64,000 bases of DNA from CAJXMH01 sp040220135 (GCA_040220135.1 JAVJTT010000021.1:248001-312000); one strand, 5' to 3'. Shown: positions 1-8,768, counted from the first letter of the stretch. Notes: a model not told the origin generated them from the letters alone. Numbers and translations: made by a program.

Positions 1-1130
1 ATCTTGTCGATCGAAGGCACTTCAATCACTTCAAAAGAAACTTTCAACTTCTTCTCTATCTCGCTGATTCTTCTACCTTCACGAGAATTAATAAAAGCAA
101 TAGACAAACCTTTTTTTCCGGCTCTAGCTGTTCTTCCACTACGGTGAGTGTAAGCCTCTAATTGATCCGGTAGCTTGTGGTGAAAAACATGCGTCAAATC
201 ATCCACATCCAATCCTCTTGCTGCTACGTCAGTAGCCACGAGCAGTTGCATGTTTCTTGCCTTAAAGCGACGCATAGCGGCATCTCTTTGAGCTTGCGAA
301 AGATCACCATGCAAAGCTTCTACCTCATAGCCTTCTTTGGCTAACTGATCAGTAATTTCTTGGGTTTCTCTTTTAGTACGACAAAACATAATGCCTTTCA
401 TATCCGGTTGAATGTCTAAAAAGCGCTGTAAAGCAGCTAATTTATCTCCGGTACGGGTCACAATGTATTGGTGGGTAATGTTGGCATTCCCTTTTACCTC
501 GGTATTCACAGAAACCTCAGTAGGGTTCTGCATGTATTTTTTAATAATGCGACGAATCTCATTCGGCATAGTCGCCGAAAACAACCAAGTAGAATGCTCT
601 ACTTTAATGGTCGCTAAGATGTTGTCAATCTCTTCTTTAAAGCCCATGTTCAACATTTCATCGGCTTCATCCAGTACCACGTATCCTACTTTGTCTAGGC
701 TAATGGCACGTCTGCGAATTAAATCCAACAAACGACCTGGAGTGGCCACTACGATTTGCGTAGGCTTCTTTAGGGCTCTAATTTGGTTAGTGATGGCGGC
801 GCCACCGTAAACCACTTCAACATTCAATTTTTTGTAGTGCGCTGAAAATTCCACCAATTGTGCAGCGGTCTGCTGACCTAATTCACGAGTTGGCGCTAAA
901 ATTAAGGCTTGTGGATGTTTGCTTTCACTCTCAACCAGGTCGATCAAGGGCAAACCAAAGGCCGCTGTTTTTCCGGTTCCGGTTTGGGCTAAACCAATAA
1001 AATCACTTTTGGCATTCGACAATAAATAAGGAATGGCTTTCTCTTGGATTGGGGTTGGCTCTTCAAAGCCTTTTTGTTCTAGTACTTTCAGTAGATTTTC
1101 AGAAAGTCCCAGAGAATTAAATTTCTTCAA
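1..1130 (-). CDS. DEAD-box ATP-dependent RNA helicase (partial, C-terminus off left edge)
   Basis: I translated the reverse strand from a TTG at 1130; about 376 residues are visible before the window ends. The SF2 DEAD-box motif set is in order: Q-motif region (EEPTPIQ), Walker A AQTGTGKT, PTRELG, TPGR, DEAD, SAT, and the C-terminal-lobe motif HRSGRTARAG. The protein unwinds RNA and in this family (DeaD/RhlE/CsdA) serves ribosome assembly, RNA decay or cold adaptation; which one cannot be told without the missing tail. No ATG lies in frame before the motifs. TTG at 1130 (MKKFNSLGLSENLL) or ATT at 1136 are the candidate starts, with a TAnnTTTG box 26 nt upstream at 1156-1163. Confidence 0.93.
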   Translation of the reverse strand, partial: MKKFNSLGLSENLLKVLEQKGFEEPTPIQEKAIPYLLSNAKSDFIGLAQTGTGKTAAFGLPLIDLVESESKHPQALILAPTRELGQQTAAQLVEFSAHYKKLNVEVVYGGAAITNQIRALKKPTQIVVATPGRLLDLIRRRAISLDKVGYVVLDEADEMLNMGFKEEIDNILATIKVEHSTWLFSATMPNEIRRIIKKYMQNPTEVSVNTEVKGNANITHQYIVTRTGDKLAALQRFLDIQPDMKGIMFCRTKRETQEITDQLAKEGYEVEALHGDLSQAQRDAAMRRFKARNMQLLVATDVAARGLDVDDLTHVFHHKLPDQLEAYTHRSGRTARAGKKGLSIAFINSREGRRISEIEKKLKVSFEVIEVPSIDK

Positions 1131-1155
1131 AAAAATGAGGGTGTTAAATGAATTG

Positions 1156-1163
1156 CAAAAGTA
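1156..1163 (-). promoter_or_regulatory. Bacteroidota -7 promoter box for the DEAD-box helicase
   Basis: The reverse strand reads TACTTTTG, an exact match to the TAnnTTTG -7 element of the Bacteroidota primary sigma factor. It lies 26 nt before the TTG start. No clear -33 TTG is visible at the usual spacing. Confidence 0.6.
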
Positions 1164-1183
1164 CGGAAAGGAAATTTATAAAA

Positions 1184-2374
1184 TCAGAAGATGAGAAAGG
1201 AGACCAAAATCTCTCCTATCACTACAAACAGACCAATCCCTACGTAGGATGCAAGTAAAAAACCTCCTTTGAGAAAAGTCTTTCCTCTTCCTTGGCTATA
1301 CACTTTTCGTAATGATTTGTAGAAATAAAGCAAAAAAAGCAGCATTGAAACGAAAAGCAGCATTTTGCTAAACTCTGAGATAGTTGGAAAGTTGGCCTTT
1401 AAGCCAAAGAATAAACCAAACAACAAAAAGCTGAAAGCTTGTAGGTATAAGGTGTGAATCAAGTGAGCCACATAAAACCGATTACGTTTTCGGTATAATA
1501 GCTTTAACACCAAAGCAAACAATGGAATCAACACAAACATCGCTAAAGACAGATTCCCCACAATAAAGCGTCTTAAAACACTTTCATCTGCCCTTGTTAG
1601 CCTGATAAGTCTTTTAAAAAGCACTTCTTTATAAAGACTGGGGTTTTGTCCTTCCATTACTATATTGTAGACTTCTTGGTTGCTTAAGTGGCTGCTGTCT
1701 TTGTATTTCGCTATTTCACGCGTCATAAAGTCAACCTTTGCTTGGCTTTGGTTCTCATCAAAATCAACACTCAAGTTGAGCTTCTTTTCCAAAAGGAGTG
1801 TGTCAGCAAGTAAACCAAAAGCCATCAACTCTTCTTTTTGCAGGCTTTGCACAATCGACTTTTTATAGAGAGGCTTCAGACCGGCATAAGCTTTTGCAAA
1901 ACCAGAATCTTGCATTTCATTTAAATCTTTCTTTACAGCGGAGGGTAATTCTGTTTCAAGGGTTTGATACGACTGCGTAGAAAGCCCTTCGAAAGGGGCA
2001 AGTTCTATTTGGTTGACTTTGATGATTGGCTCGGCAGGGCCTTGCCGCTTGTTGACATAAGAGTTCATGCAGAAAAAGAAGAAGATACTACTCAAAATAT
2101 ACAGGCGAAAGGGATTGGCAAAGCTTTTCCTCTTCCCAACCATAAACTGCTTAGCTAAATACCCAGGCTTGAATAAAAAGGGAAATAGGCTTCTACCAAA
2201 GCGGCTATCCAAAGAGATGTAGTTCTCAAAGAACTCATTGATCACTGCTTTTAAGGCTAATTTATTATCGTCTACTTTTTGGCCGCAAGCCGAGCAATAA
2301 GCGTCGAAAGGTTTAATTTCAGCCTGGCAGTTTAAGCAGTGGGTTCTTTCACCCTGGCGTTCAATCTCGTTCAC
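1184..2374 (-). CDS. DUF3667-type zinc-ribbon membrane protein
   Basis: This is a 396-residue protein with two CxxC knuckles near the N-terminus (CLNC at about 13-16, CSAC at about 28-31), a short linker, then a hydrophobic segment at about 90-105 and a cluster of three or four membrane helices after residue 270. That layout matches DUF3667 proteins, common in Bacteroidota and of unknown function. The start is GTG and sits only 4 nt after an exact -7 promoter box (2379-2386), so the transcript may be leaderless. It follows the Gre-like factor gene by 25 bp on the same strand. No catalytic residues were recognised. Confidence 0.75.
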   Translation of the reverse strand: MNEIERQGERTHCLNCQAEIKPFDAYCSACGQKVDDNKLALKAVINEFFENYISLDSRFGRSLFPFLFKPGYLAKQFMVGKRKSFANPFRLYILSSIFFFFCMNSYVNKRQGPAEPIIKVNQIELAPFEGLSTQSYQTLETELPSAVKKDLNEMQDSGFAKAYAGLKPLYKKSIVQSLQKEELMAFGLLADTLLLEKKLNLSVDFDENQSQAKVDFMTREIAKYKDSSHLSNQEVYNIVMEGQNPSLYKEVLFKRLIRLTRADESVLRRFIVGNLSLAMFVLIPLFALVLKLLYRKRNRFYVAHLIHTLYLQAFSFLLFGLFFGLKANFPTISEFSKMLLFVSMLLFLLYFYKSLRKVYSQGRGKTFLKGGFLLASYVGIGLFVVIGEILVSFLIF

Positions 2375-2378
2375 CTTT

Positions 2379-2386
2379 CAAAAATA
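2379..2386 (-). promoter_or_regulatory. -7 promoter box abutting the DUF3667 start
   Basis: The reverse strand reads TATTTTTG (TAnnTTTG). Only four bases (AAAG) separate it from the GTG start, so transcription should begin at or next to the start codon. Confidence 0.55.
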
Positions 2387-2399
2387 GAACAAATGGAGT

Positions 2400-2915
2400 T
2401 TAATCTTGATACTTTATGGCCGTCACTTCTAATAACTGTTCTTCAGCGCCCATTTTAAATTGGGCTTCTTCCCCTACTTTTTTCCCCATCAAAACTTTTA
2501 CAATAGGCGCCGTAAAGGCAATTCGTTTTTCTATCACATTCGACTCATCTACTCCTACAATGGTAAAAGTCCTTTCCAAGCCTTTGGCTTTGCCATTTTT
2601 TACAAGAGAAGTAACCGTAGCCGCAAAACGAACTTCATCTTGTACTTGTTCTTCGCCTTTTATCAATTGGGCAGATTGAATTCTTTCTTCCAACAAGGCT
2701 AACTTTCCATTAATCACCGCAAGCGCTTTTCTCCTTTCGCTTTCATTCGCCTCTTCTAAATTAGCTCGCTCCTGCTCCAACTCCTCCTTTTCCGCTTCAA
2801 GTGCACTCAAGCCCCTTCTTGTTACATAATTTGGGGTATTGGGCGGCAAAGGTGCTCGCGGCGGAATAAAGGGAGCTTCTTCTTGGTCATCTTCTTTTAC
2901 AAATCCTCGGCTCAT
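2400..2915 (-). CDS. GreA/GreB-like transcript cleavage factor
   Basis: This 171-residue protein has a proline-rich, disordered-looking first 30 residues (PPRAPLPPNTP), then the Gre-type entry YVTRRGLSALEAEKEEL, an acidic coiled coil to about residue 85, and a C-terminal FKBP-like domain (FTIVGVDESNV, then FTAPIVKVLMGKKVGEE). Gre factors insert their coiled coil into the RNA polymerase secondary channel and rescue backtracked complexes. The hairpin tip here (LEEANESERR) is acidic, as needed for metal coordination, though I cannot assign the exact pair. It lies between pldA-like and DUF3667 genes on the same strand. It could instead be a Gre-related factor without cleavage activity. Confidence 0.8.
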   Translation of the reverse strand: MSRGFVKEDDQEEAPFIPPRAPLPPNTPNYVTRRGLSALEAEKEELEQERANLEEANESERRKALAVINGKLALLEERIQSAQLIKGEEQVQDEVRFAATVTSLVKNGKAKGLERTFTIVGVDESNVIEKRIAFTAPIVKVLMGKKVGEEAQFKMGAEEQLLEVTAIKYQD

Positions 2916-2963
2916 AGTAAGTCTTCTTCTGAAATTTAATACAAAGTAAACATTCCGCTTTAG

Positions 2964-3929
2964 TTAGCGAAACTCTTCCAATTGAAATAAGTCCCAACGA
3001 ACACCCACAGAAAATTGGGTGCCTGAATCCACGATCCGGTAATTGTAATCGTCATGACCATAAATGAAAGTGAAAAAAAAGGCAGTGATCCACTCTTTCG
3101 GATAAACACTAAGGGTGGTTTCAAATCGCCACGGATCAATGGAGTTATGTTCCTCAGCCAAACGCCTTATTCTTTGTTGAAAACTATAACGGAGCATATA
3201 GTCGGTGTAGCGAATAAACTCATAGGTAGCTTCAAAGCGATGTCTGCCAATGATATTTATATCACTTTTAGAAGAACCTTGATACTCAAACATCATAAAT
3301 AAAGGAGCGTGTAGATAGGCATAGTCGAAACTGAATTTGTGAACCCTTTTCTTTTCTTTCCTGAATTTAGGTGTGACATACTGAAAACGAAGCTTACTCA
3401 AATTGGTAGAAAAGTTTCCATTAACGCGGTTTAATCGCTTCGATAGGTCTTCGTCCTCTCCTAATGCCGCTGTAATCAGTTCGCAATCTAGGGTGCCATC
3501 AACGACCGTATCAGACCAGGCACAGCCCGACTGTCCATTGGAATAGTGCCCTGACTCTAAGGCGATGGATAATGACCCATTTCCGATATCAACACTTCTT
3601 TGGTACCCCATAAACAGTTTGTAAGAAGGCATCCTTACCGGTTTCGATCTTCCTTGAAACATGCGAAAATGAGAATGATAGTACAAGTAAAACGCTTCTG
3701 CTTTTTCTGCTTGAAAAAGAGTGTCGTATTGATCGTAATTGTTGTAAAGGTTAAAATACAAGACAGGCTCAGCTTCAAATAGCAAGGGTTCACTGTCTAC
3801 CATAGGACTGCTAAAGTTCACTTCCGGATCTTCGCGAATGGGCAAATATCCCTTAAAAGGATTCTCTTTTTGTGCCTTCAGAGACCCACAAGCTAAGAAA
3901 GTAAAAATGACAACTAAGCGTAGTTTCAT
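2964..3929 (-). CDS. Outer-membrane phospholipase A1-like beta-barrel
   Basis: This is a 321-residue protein with a signal peptide (MKLRLVVIFTFLACGSLKAQ) and many alternating aromatic strands ending in a barrel-type C-terminus. The segment ESGHYSNGQSG at about 125-135 carries the HxSNG signature of OMPLA, where His and Ser are catalytic; an Asn-containing stretch follows (RLNRVNGNF), in the position of the third catalytic Asn. OMPLA hydrolyses phospholipids in the outer leaflet. A loop with two cysteines (CAW..., DCE) lies between the motifs and is unusual for OMPLA. It is the first of three same-strand genes with the Gre-like and DUF3667 genes. Confidence 0.72.
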   Translation of the reverse strand: MKLRLVVIFTFLACGSLKAQKENPFKGYLPIREDPEVNFSSPMVDSEPLLFEAEPVLYFNLYNNYDQYDTLFQAEKAEAFYLYYHSHFRMFQGRSKPVRMPSYKLFMGYQRSVDIGNGSLSIALESGHYSNGQSGCAWSDTVVDGTLDCELITAALGEDEDLSKRLNRVNGNFSTNLSKLRFQYVTPKFRKEKKRVHKFSFDYAYLHAPLFMMFEYQGSSKSDINIIGRHRFEATYEFIRYTDYMLRYSFQQRIRRLAEEHNSIDPWRFETTLSVYPKEWITAFFFTFIYGHDDYNYRIVDSGTQFSVGVRWDLFQLEEFR

Positions 3930-4021
3930 GCTTGCGAAAATCGGAAAAAAGCAGATGGTAGGAAACGGTGCGTGCTAAACTCTCCCGATTATTTCTTAAC
4001 TTAGTTGTAAATCAATCTCAT

Positions 4022-4738
4022 ATGAAGCAACTAGCCTTTATTTTTAGCATCCTCTTTTCCATAGTGCTGCAAGCGCAGCCTTTAGACACCACCGTAACAG
4101 ATTGCAATAACAACTCAAAAAGCATACAGGCTGTTTTGAGCACAGGCAAGGCAATTTTAATTGCTCATAAAGGAGTAGATTGTAGCATTTGCGTAGCCGC
4201 AGCGCCTGCCTTGCAAACTTTTGCCGCCCAAAATTCTGCTAAAGTAGAAGTTTGGGGTGCCATGACTTATAAGTACAGCCCCAATGTTTTCAGCAACCCT
4301 TGCGATACTACAACCAATTGGAAAATCAATTATGGCTGGACGGATATATTTACCTTTCCCGACAACAATCGGGCATGGTTCTCTAGCGGCACTCCTCGCT
4401 ATTATGTTTATTCTCCAAGAGACTCAAGCATTGTTTATTCAGGCTCTAATCAAACCCAAGCTTCTAACCGAGCGATAGCAGAGTCAACGGTGGGCCTTAA
4501 TATAAATAATCGTCCTGACCCGGTTGAAATATATGGTTTTGACGGTAGCATCTACCTCCGAAACTTACCCAAGAATGTGAATGCTGTTCGCTTAATTGAT
4601 TTGCAAGGTCGAGTGCTAGAAGAAGTGCGAGGTATCAATCAAGGTAACCTAAGTATTAAGGAATTGAAAAATGGCATTTACATTATACAGTTGGAAGAAG
4701 GTCAGTACCGAAGAGCACAGAAGGTGGCGGTGTATTAA
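4022..4738 (+). CDS. Secreted thioredoxin-like protein with T9SS type A sorting domain
   Basis: The start is ATG at 4022 because it gives a clean signal peptide (MKQLAFIFSILFSIVLQAQ, 238 aa in all); the in-frame upstream GTG at 3968 adds an 18-residue charged leader without support. After the signal peptide comes a compact domain whose CSIC pair (about residue 58) follows a hydrophobic strand ending in HKGVD, resembling a thioredoxin-fold redox site. The last 75 residues are a type A T9SS sorting domain (LIDLQGRVLEE, then LKNGIYIIQL). The protein should be exported through the outer membrane and anchored or released. The redox role is inference. It converges with the DUF6155 gene, leaving a 6-bp gap. 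Confidence 0.72.
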   Translation: MKQLAFIFSILFSIVLQAQPLDTTVTDCNNNSKSIQAVLSTGKAILIAHKGVDCSICVAAAPALQTFAAQNSAKVEVWGAMTYKYSPNVFSNPCDTTTNWKINYGWTDIFTFPDNNRAWFSSGTPRYYVYSPRDSSIVYSGSNQTQASNRAIAESTVGLNINNRPDPVEIYGFDGSIYLRNLPKNVNAVRLIDLQGRVLEEVRGINQGNLSIKELKNGIYIIQLEEGQYRRAQKVAVY

Positions 4739-4744
4739 ACTATT

Positions 4745-5257
4745 TTAAACCAGTTCTTTTAAAGCTAAGCCAAAGCCCTCTGCATTTTCCCATTTTTGCT
4801 CAGCAGCAGTTTCAACAATTGCTTCTACCCTGTTTTTAAAGTCAATTTCTAATCCATGCTCCGAAATATAAACCAAAGCGTGCCGGTAGCTTTTAAGCAT
4901 GCTTTTGCAGAAAGCGGCCTGTTTGATTGTTTGGTCTTTGGTGTAAGTTTGGGCTATTTCTATGTTAAACAACATGAGATCGGCTAATAGCTGTGGATTA
5001 AACTCTAATTTTAATAAGTGTTTGAATAGGTTTTGGGCTATTGAACGTCTTTTCTTTGCCTTTCTTCCATTTTCAGGGAAGTACTCTTTCGCTATTTTGT
5101 ATTTAGCCTCCTGGTATCGCTTATTCTCATTAGGACTAAAAGAGAAGTCGTAGAACTCTTTTACATTCTTGAAACGCTCGTATAGATCGATTAACTGTGC
5201 TTCTAACTCTTCTCGGTCTAACTCCTTTATAAAAGAGATTAATTGTCTTTTGCTCAT
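4745..5257 (-). CDS. DUF6155-like alpha-helical protein
   Basis: This is a 170-residue, all-helical, lysine-rich soluble protein with no signal peptide or membrane segment. Its N-terminus (MSKRQLISFIKELDREELEAQLIDLYERFKNV) and the following KEYF...KKRRSIAQ region match what I remember of DUF6155 proteins in Bacteroidota; the function is unknown. Its ATG directly abuts the stop codon of the upstream CBS gene (TAAATG), so the two are almost certainly translated from one message. Helical repeats similar to HEAT/TPR suggest a protein-binding role, but that is inference. Confidence 0.6.
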   Translation of the reverse strand: MSKRQLISFIKELDREELEAQLIDLYERFKNVKEFYDFSFSPNENKRYQEAKYKIAKEYFPENGRKAKKRRSIAQNLFKHLLKLEFNPQLLADLMLFNIEIAQTYTKDQTIKQAAFCKSMLKSYRHALVYISEHGLEIDFKNRVEAIVETAAEQKWENAEGFGLALKELV

Positions 5258-5710
5258 TTAGCCGGGCATTCCCATTTCTTGAAACGCTCGCATTACATCT
5301 CTTTGACTAATTTGCCCAACTAGCTTTCCTTCATCCATTACCGGAAAACGACGAATTTTTAGTTTTAAGAATTGTTCTGCTGCTTGCATGATCGTTTGAT
5401 TCGGAGAAAGCGTTTTTACCTCTTTTACCATATGGTCTTTCACATAGCCGCTCATGCTAGGAACGTTACTAAAGGCACTATTCATCACTTGCTTTAAACA
5501 ATCTCCTTCGGAAATAATACCGACTAGGTTTTTCTTTTCATCACAAACAGGACCACCGCTAATGTTTCGATAAGTTAGCACATTCACTACCTGATCAATG
5601 GTTTGCTCAGGCGAAAATGTGATGACTTGCTGCGTCATGTATTGGTGGACGTAAAATTGCTTAATCTCTTTCTCTTGTTGAATTCTTTCTCCTTGATAAC
5701 TTTTAACCAT
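5258..5710 (-). CDS. Tandem CBS-domain protein
   Basis: This 150-residue protein consists of two CBS motifs: YMTQQVITFSPEQTIDQVV... GIISEGDCLKQV (about 25-80) and HMVKEVKTLSPNQTI... GQISQRDVMRAF (about 90-145). A CBS pair forms a Bateman module that usually binds adenine nucleotides (AMP, ATP, S-adenosylmethionine). There is no attached enzyme or channel domain, so it is a stand-alone regulator or stress protein. It is the first gene of a two-gene unit with the DUF6155 protein. Confidence 0.85.
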   Translation of the reverse strand: MVKSYQGERIQQEKEIKQFYVHQYMTQQVITFSPEQTIDQVVNVLTYRNISGGPVCDEKKNLVGIISEGDCLKQVMNSAFSNVPSMSGYVKDHMVKEVKTLSPNQTIMQAAEQFLKLKIRRFPVMDEGKLVGQISQRDVMRAFQEMGMPG

Positions 5711-5768
5711 AGCTTACTATTTAGCAGGATTAAGATACGAAAAATCAATTAATAATGGATGAAGAAAA

Positions 5769-7307
5769 CTAATCTGCAGTTACGAAAGCCTTTCTGATCT
5801 TAGAACGCAAGCGACGCATGTAATCTTCTTCCAACCACACCAAGTAGTTTTTTGTCGTTTTAATGGTGTTGTAGGAGTAATGCTTAATTCGGTCTTGAAT
5901 GTCGTCGATCAAAAGGTCGGCTAAGTCCAAAGCATCCCACATATCATCAGCATTTTCTAGACACATGCGTGCATGCTGTGAAATTGATTTTTCTATGACA
6001 ACCTTTGAATGTTCGTGATTGGAAATGGCTTTGTTATACTCTTCTTCAACATTAAACTCAATGTCTTCTGAGTTTGAAAACTTCTCTCTTAGGTCATCCG
6101 GCATCACATAAATAAACTGCCTTTCAATAATGTCATCCGACTTTAAGTCGTCATAGTATTGATGAGGCGCTTGGAAAATGTGGTACCAATCAACGGGGTC
6201 ATCCCAAAGTCCAAAGCGATGTAAGTTGTTTCCTAAGTCAATTACGGTAAAGTTCTTTTTATTGGGCAGCACTCTAGAGCCACGTCCAATCATTTGATGA
6301 TACAAGGCTAAAGAACGAGTAGCTCGGTTTAGAATGATGGTTTCTACCGTTGGTTCGTCAAAACCCGTAGTAAGAATACCTACAGATGTCAAGATTGCAT
6401 CCGGAGTTTCCTTAAACCATTGCAAGATGTCTTTTCGCTCTTGCTCTGCAGCATGGTGGTCTAAATGACGAATGTCGTAACCGGCTGCTTTAAACGTATC
6501 GTAAACTCCATAAGAGGTCGATATTCCATTGTTAAAGATCAAAGTTTTCTTACCAATGCATTTTTCCTCGTAAGCCCGCAAGAGTTTCTCTTGCATCATG
6601 TAGTTGCCATAAAGCTGTTCGGAGGATTTAACGGTATAATCACCGTTAATACCGACTTTAAGGCTATCAAGATGTACGTTATAGCTGTAAGTGGTGGCCT
6701 TGGCTAGGTAGCCTGCATTCACCAAATTTGAGATCGACTCACCTATCACCAACTCCTGGTAGTTTTCGTTCATGGGCAACTTAATGCTAGAACTTAAAGG
6801 AGTGGCTGTAACACCGAGAATATTTACTTCTTCAAAGTACTTGAATAACTTTCGAAAGCTATTGTAATGCGCTTCGTCGATAATTACCAGGCCAATGTTG
6901 TTAATGGTGACTTTTTCTTCTTGTAGTCGATTATTTAAAGTTTCTACCATGGCCACAAAGCACATGTAGTCGTTCTTATCTGAAACCGACTTTACCTTGC
7001 TATTAATGATCTTGTTGTTTACCCCAAATTCAGTCAACATGTTTGAGGTTTGCTTACATAGCTCAATTCTATGCGTTAAGATCAAAACCTTTTTTCCTGT
7101 GGCTTTAATGTAACGTCGAGCAATTTCCGAGAAGATTACCGTTTTTCCACCACCGGTTGGCAACTGAAAAAGAATGTTGTGATTATCTTCTAATTCATTT
7201 AATTTGTCAGAAATTTTGGCAATGGCTGCTTCTTGAAAGGGATAAAGATCTTTCCCTTCATCACTTTCAGCTATTTCACTAAGGTCAATGGATTTTTCGT
7301 CGCTCAT
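5769..7307 (-). CDS. DEAD/DEAH-box SF2 helicase (SSL2/RadD-like)
   Basis: This 512-residue protein has both RecA-like lobes: LYPFQEAAI, Walker A PTGGGKT (about 50), DEAH in IIDEAHYNSF, TATPL, then the second lobe with TTGFDEP and QMIGRGSR (motifs V and VI). It resembles COG1061-type helicases such as RadD and SSL2 relatives that act on DNA. The C-terminal 130 residues are helical and acidic, with no recognised domain. The ATG at 7307 is chosen because the upstream in-frame TTG at 7319 overlaps the promoter box 7317-7324. No restriction or defence partner genes are next to it. Confidence 0.88.
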   Translation of the reverse strand: MSDEKSIDLSEIAESDEGKDLYPFQEAAIAKISDKLNELEDNHNILFQLPTGGGKTVIFSEIARRYIKATGKKVLILTHRIELCKQTSNMLTEFGVNNKIINSKVKSVSDKNDYMCFVAMVETLNNRLQEEKVTINNIGLVIIDEAHYNSFRKLFKYFEEVNILGVTATPLSSSIKLPMNENYQELVIGESISNLVNAGYLAKATTYSYNVHLDSLKVGINGDYTVKSSEQLYGNYMMQEKLLRAYEEKCIGKKTLIFNNGISTSYGVYDTFKAAGYDIRHLDHHAAEQERKDILQWFKETPDAILTSVGILTTGFDEPTVETIILNRATRSLALYHQMIGRGSRVLPNKKNFTVIDLGNNLHRFGLWDDPVDWYHIFQAPHQYYDDLKSDDIIERQFIYVMPDDLREKFSNSEDIEFNVEEEYNKAISNHEHSKVVIEKSISQHARMCLENADDMWDALDLADLLIDDIQDRIKHYSYNTIKTTKNYLVWLEEDYMRRLRSKIRKAFVTAD

Positions 7308-7316
7308 AGAGTTTTG

Positions 7317-7324
7317 CAAAAGTA
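7317..7324 (-). promoter_or_regulatory. -7 promoter box for the SF2 helicase
   Basis: The reverse strand reads TACTTTTG, an exact TAnnTTTG, 9 nt before the ATG at 7307. It overlaps an in-frame TTG that would otherwise look like a start. Confidence 0.6.
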
Positions 7325-7393
7325 GTCAGTTTAAAAGGTTTATTCAGAATAAAACGTCCCACCTTTTTTATTTTTTTTGCGTCTTTTTAGTAA

Positions 7394-7412
7394 TTTCCTG
7401 ATTTACAGGAAA
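7394..7412. promoter_or_regulatory. Inverted repeat upstream of the 7449 T9SS gene
   Basis: TTTCCTG, a 5-nt AT-only spacer, then CAGGAAA form a perfect 7-bp dyad in the 141-bp divergent gap, about 37 bp before the start of the T9SS protein gene. The shape suits a dimeric repressor or activator site. No regulator is encoded nearby. Confidence 0.3.
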
Positions 7413-7448
7413 AAGTAAAGTTCCTAACAAATAAAAAAAACGAGACCC

Positions 7449-8747
7449 ATGCGTAATCTATACTCTTTTTGCCTTCTTATTCTGCTTTCATCGGGAAGTA
7501 CATTAAAAGCCGATACAAATTCGGATGAGATAAGCCGGGCATTAATTTCTCTTAATGCACAGTGGCAAGACAAAGCACTAAATATTCCGACCTATGCGAT
7601 GAAGCTAAACCTTGAAAATGATGTTGATCTAATTCAACTTCACTTGGATCTAGTGATTAAACAGCTTGAAAAAAGAGAACTTCCACAATTTTCTGAGAGT
7701 CAATTGGAAAAACGTCATGCTTTGTTAAATGAATTAACGAAATACAAGAAACGAGGTGTTTTTCCTCAAAATCTATATCATGCCCAACGTACCCCCTATT
7801 TTATAGATGATTATGGTACAGCTTGTGCGGTAGGGTACTTAATTATTCAAAGTGGGCATGCAGACTTTACCAAAACGATTTCGGAAAAGTATAATTATCG
7901 TTATCTATCAGATATGCCTCAGGCAGAGATTCAGCAGTGGGCAACTATACATGGTTTTACGCTCGATGAATTGGAGTGGATACAACCCTCTTATGGTCCG
8001 TACTGCCCAACCGGAACAGTAAGGGATCCATATTGCCACAACGGTACGGGTTGCATCAATCCTGATTATACGGCAGATGGCTTAATACCACCTTATCAAT
8101 TTTACATTGAATACAATGATGGCAGTGGATGGGTTGAGGACAGCAGTCAAATGTTATTTTTTTGGGGAGCTCGAGTTGGGCAACACCGGATTACAGTTAC
8201 GGATTCATTAAATACAACTCTAACTTACAATTACACCATCAACAACCCTGCTCCAATTTCTATCAATACCACTGTTTTAGCACAAACCGACAGCAGTTGC
8301 AATGGCAGCATTACAGTAAGCGCTTCACAAGGAACAGCCCCCTATACTTATCAGCTAATGCGTCAAAACCCGCCTAATTATTGGACTGATTCTGCTGGAG
8401 TGTTTACCGGTTTATGCGCAGGAACTTACAATTTGGTCATTTACGACAATAATCAATGCCAGCAAACAGCTTCTGCCACTGTAGACAATCTAACCAGTAT
8501 TGAAGAACAGAGTTTGGTTTCTGTCAAATTGTACCCTATGCCTTTTCACAATCGCTTAAAGCTGAAAGGAGCTTTTACTAAATCTATTCAGTATGACATC
8601 TATACCTTAAAAGGAGAACTAGTAAGATCCGGTCAGTTTACTAAGCAGTCTAGCATTTCAACTACCGACTTGGAAAGTGGTGCCTACATTTTAAAACTTC
8701 AAGACGGCAATAAGGCTATTTCTAAGAAAATTATGAAGTCGAACTAG
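7449..8747 (+). CDS. T9SS-secreted protein with conserved N-terminal domain and SprB-like repeat
   Basis: This 432-residue protein has a signal peptide (to about LKA, residue 21). An N-terminal helical domain of about 160 residues ends in YFIDDYGTACAVGYLII and HGFTLDELEWIQPSYGPYC; I recall this block from other T9SS proteins of the phylum, but it has no function I can name. A cysteine-bearing beta region follows (SCNGSITVSASQGTAPYTYQL), resembling a SprB/gliding-adhesin repeat. The tail (LYPMPFHNRLKLKG, then LESGAYILKLQDG) is a type A sorting domain. It is divergent from the helicase gene. Confidence 0.75.
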   Translation: MRNLYSFCLLILLSSGSTLKADTNSDEISRALISLNAQWQDKALNIPTYAMKLNLENDVDLIQLHLDLVIKQLEKRELPQFSESQLEKRHALLNELTKYKKRGVFPQNLYHAQRTPYFIDDYGTACAVGYLIIQSGHADFTKTISEKYNYRYLSDMPQAEIQQWATIHGFTLDELEWIQPSYGPYCPTGTVRDPYCHNGTGCINPDYTADGLIPPYQFYIEYNDGSGWVEDSSQMLFFWGARVGQHRITVTDSLNTTLTYNYTINNPAPISINTTVLAQTDSSCNGSITVSASQGTAPYTYQLMRQNPPNYWTDSAGVFTGLCAGTYNLVIYDNNQCQQTASATVDNLTSIEEQSLVSVKLYPMPFHNRLKLKGAFTKSIQYDIYTLKGELVRSGQFTKQSSISTTDLESGAYILKLQDGNKAISKKIMKSN

Positions 8748-8760
8748 CTTTTCATTTTCC

Positions 8761-8768
8761 TACCTTTG
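8761..8768 (+). promoter_or_regulatory. -7 promoter box for prfC
   Basis: TACCTTTG matches TAnnTTTG exactly and lies 21 nt before the prfC ATG at 8790. The TTG inside it (8766) is in frame with prfC and makes a false upstream start. Confidence 0.62.

Noticed and set aside
412..810. 132-codon plus-strand ORF
   Set aside because: It is antisense to the DEAD-box helicase, whose reverse-strand frame contains all helicase motifs.
5769..7307. Defence-system helicase
   Set aside because: No nuclease, methylase, NTPase or other defence partner is next to it; it looks like a solitary SF2 helicase.
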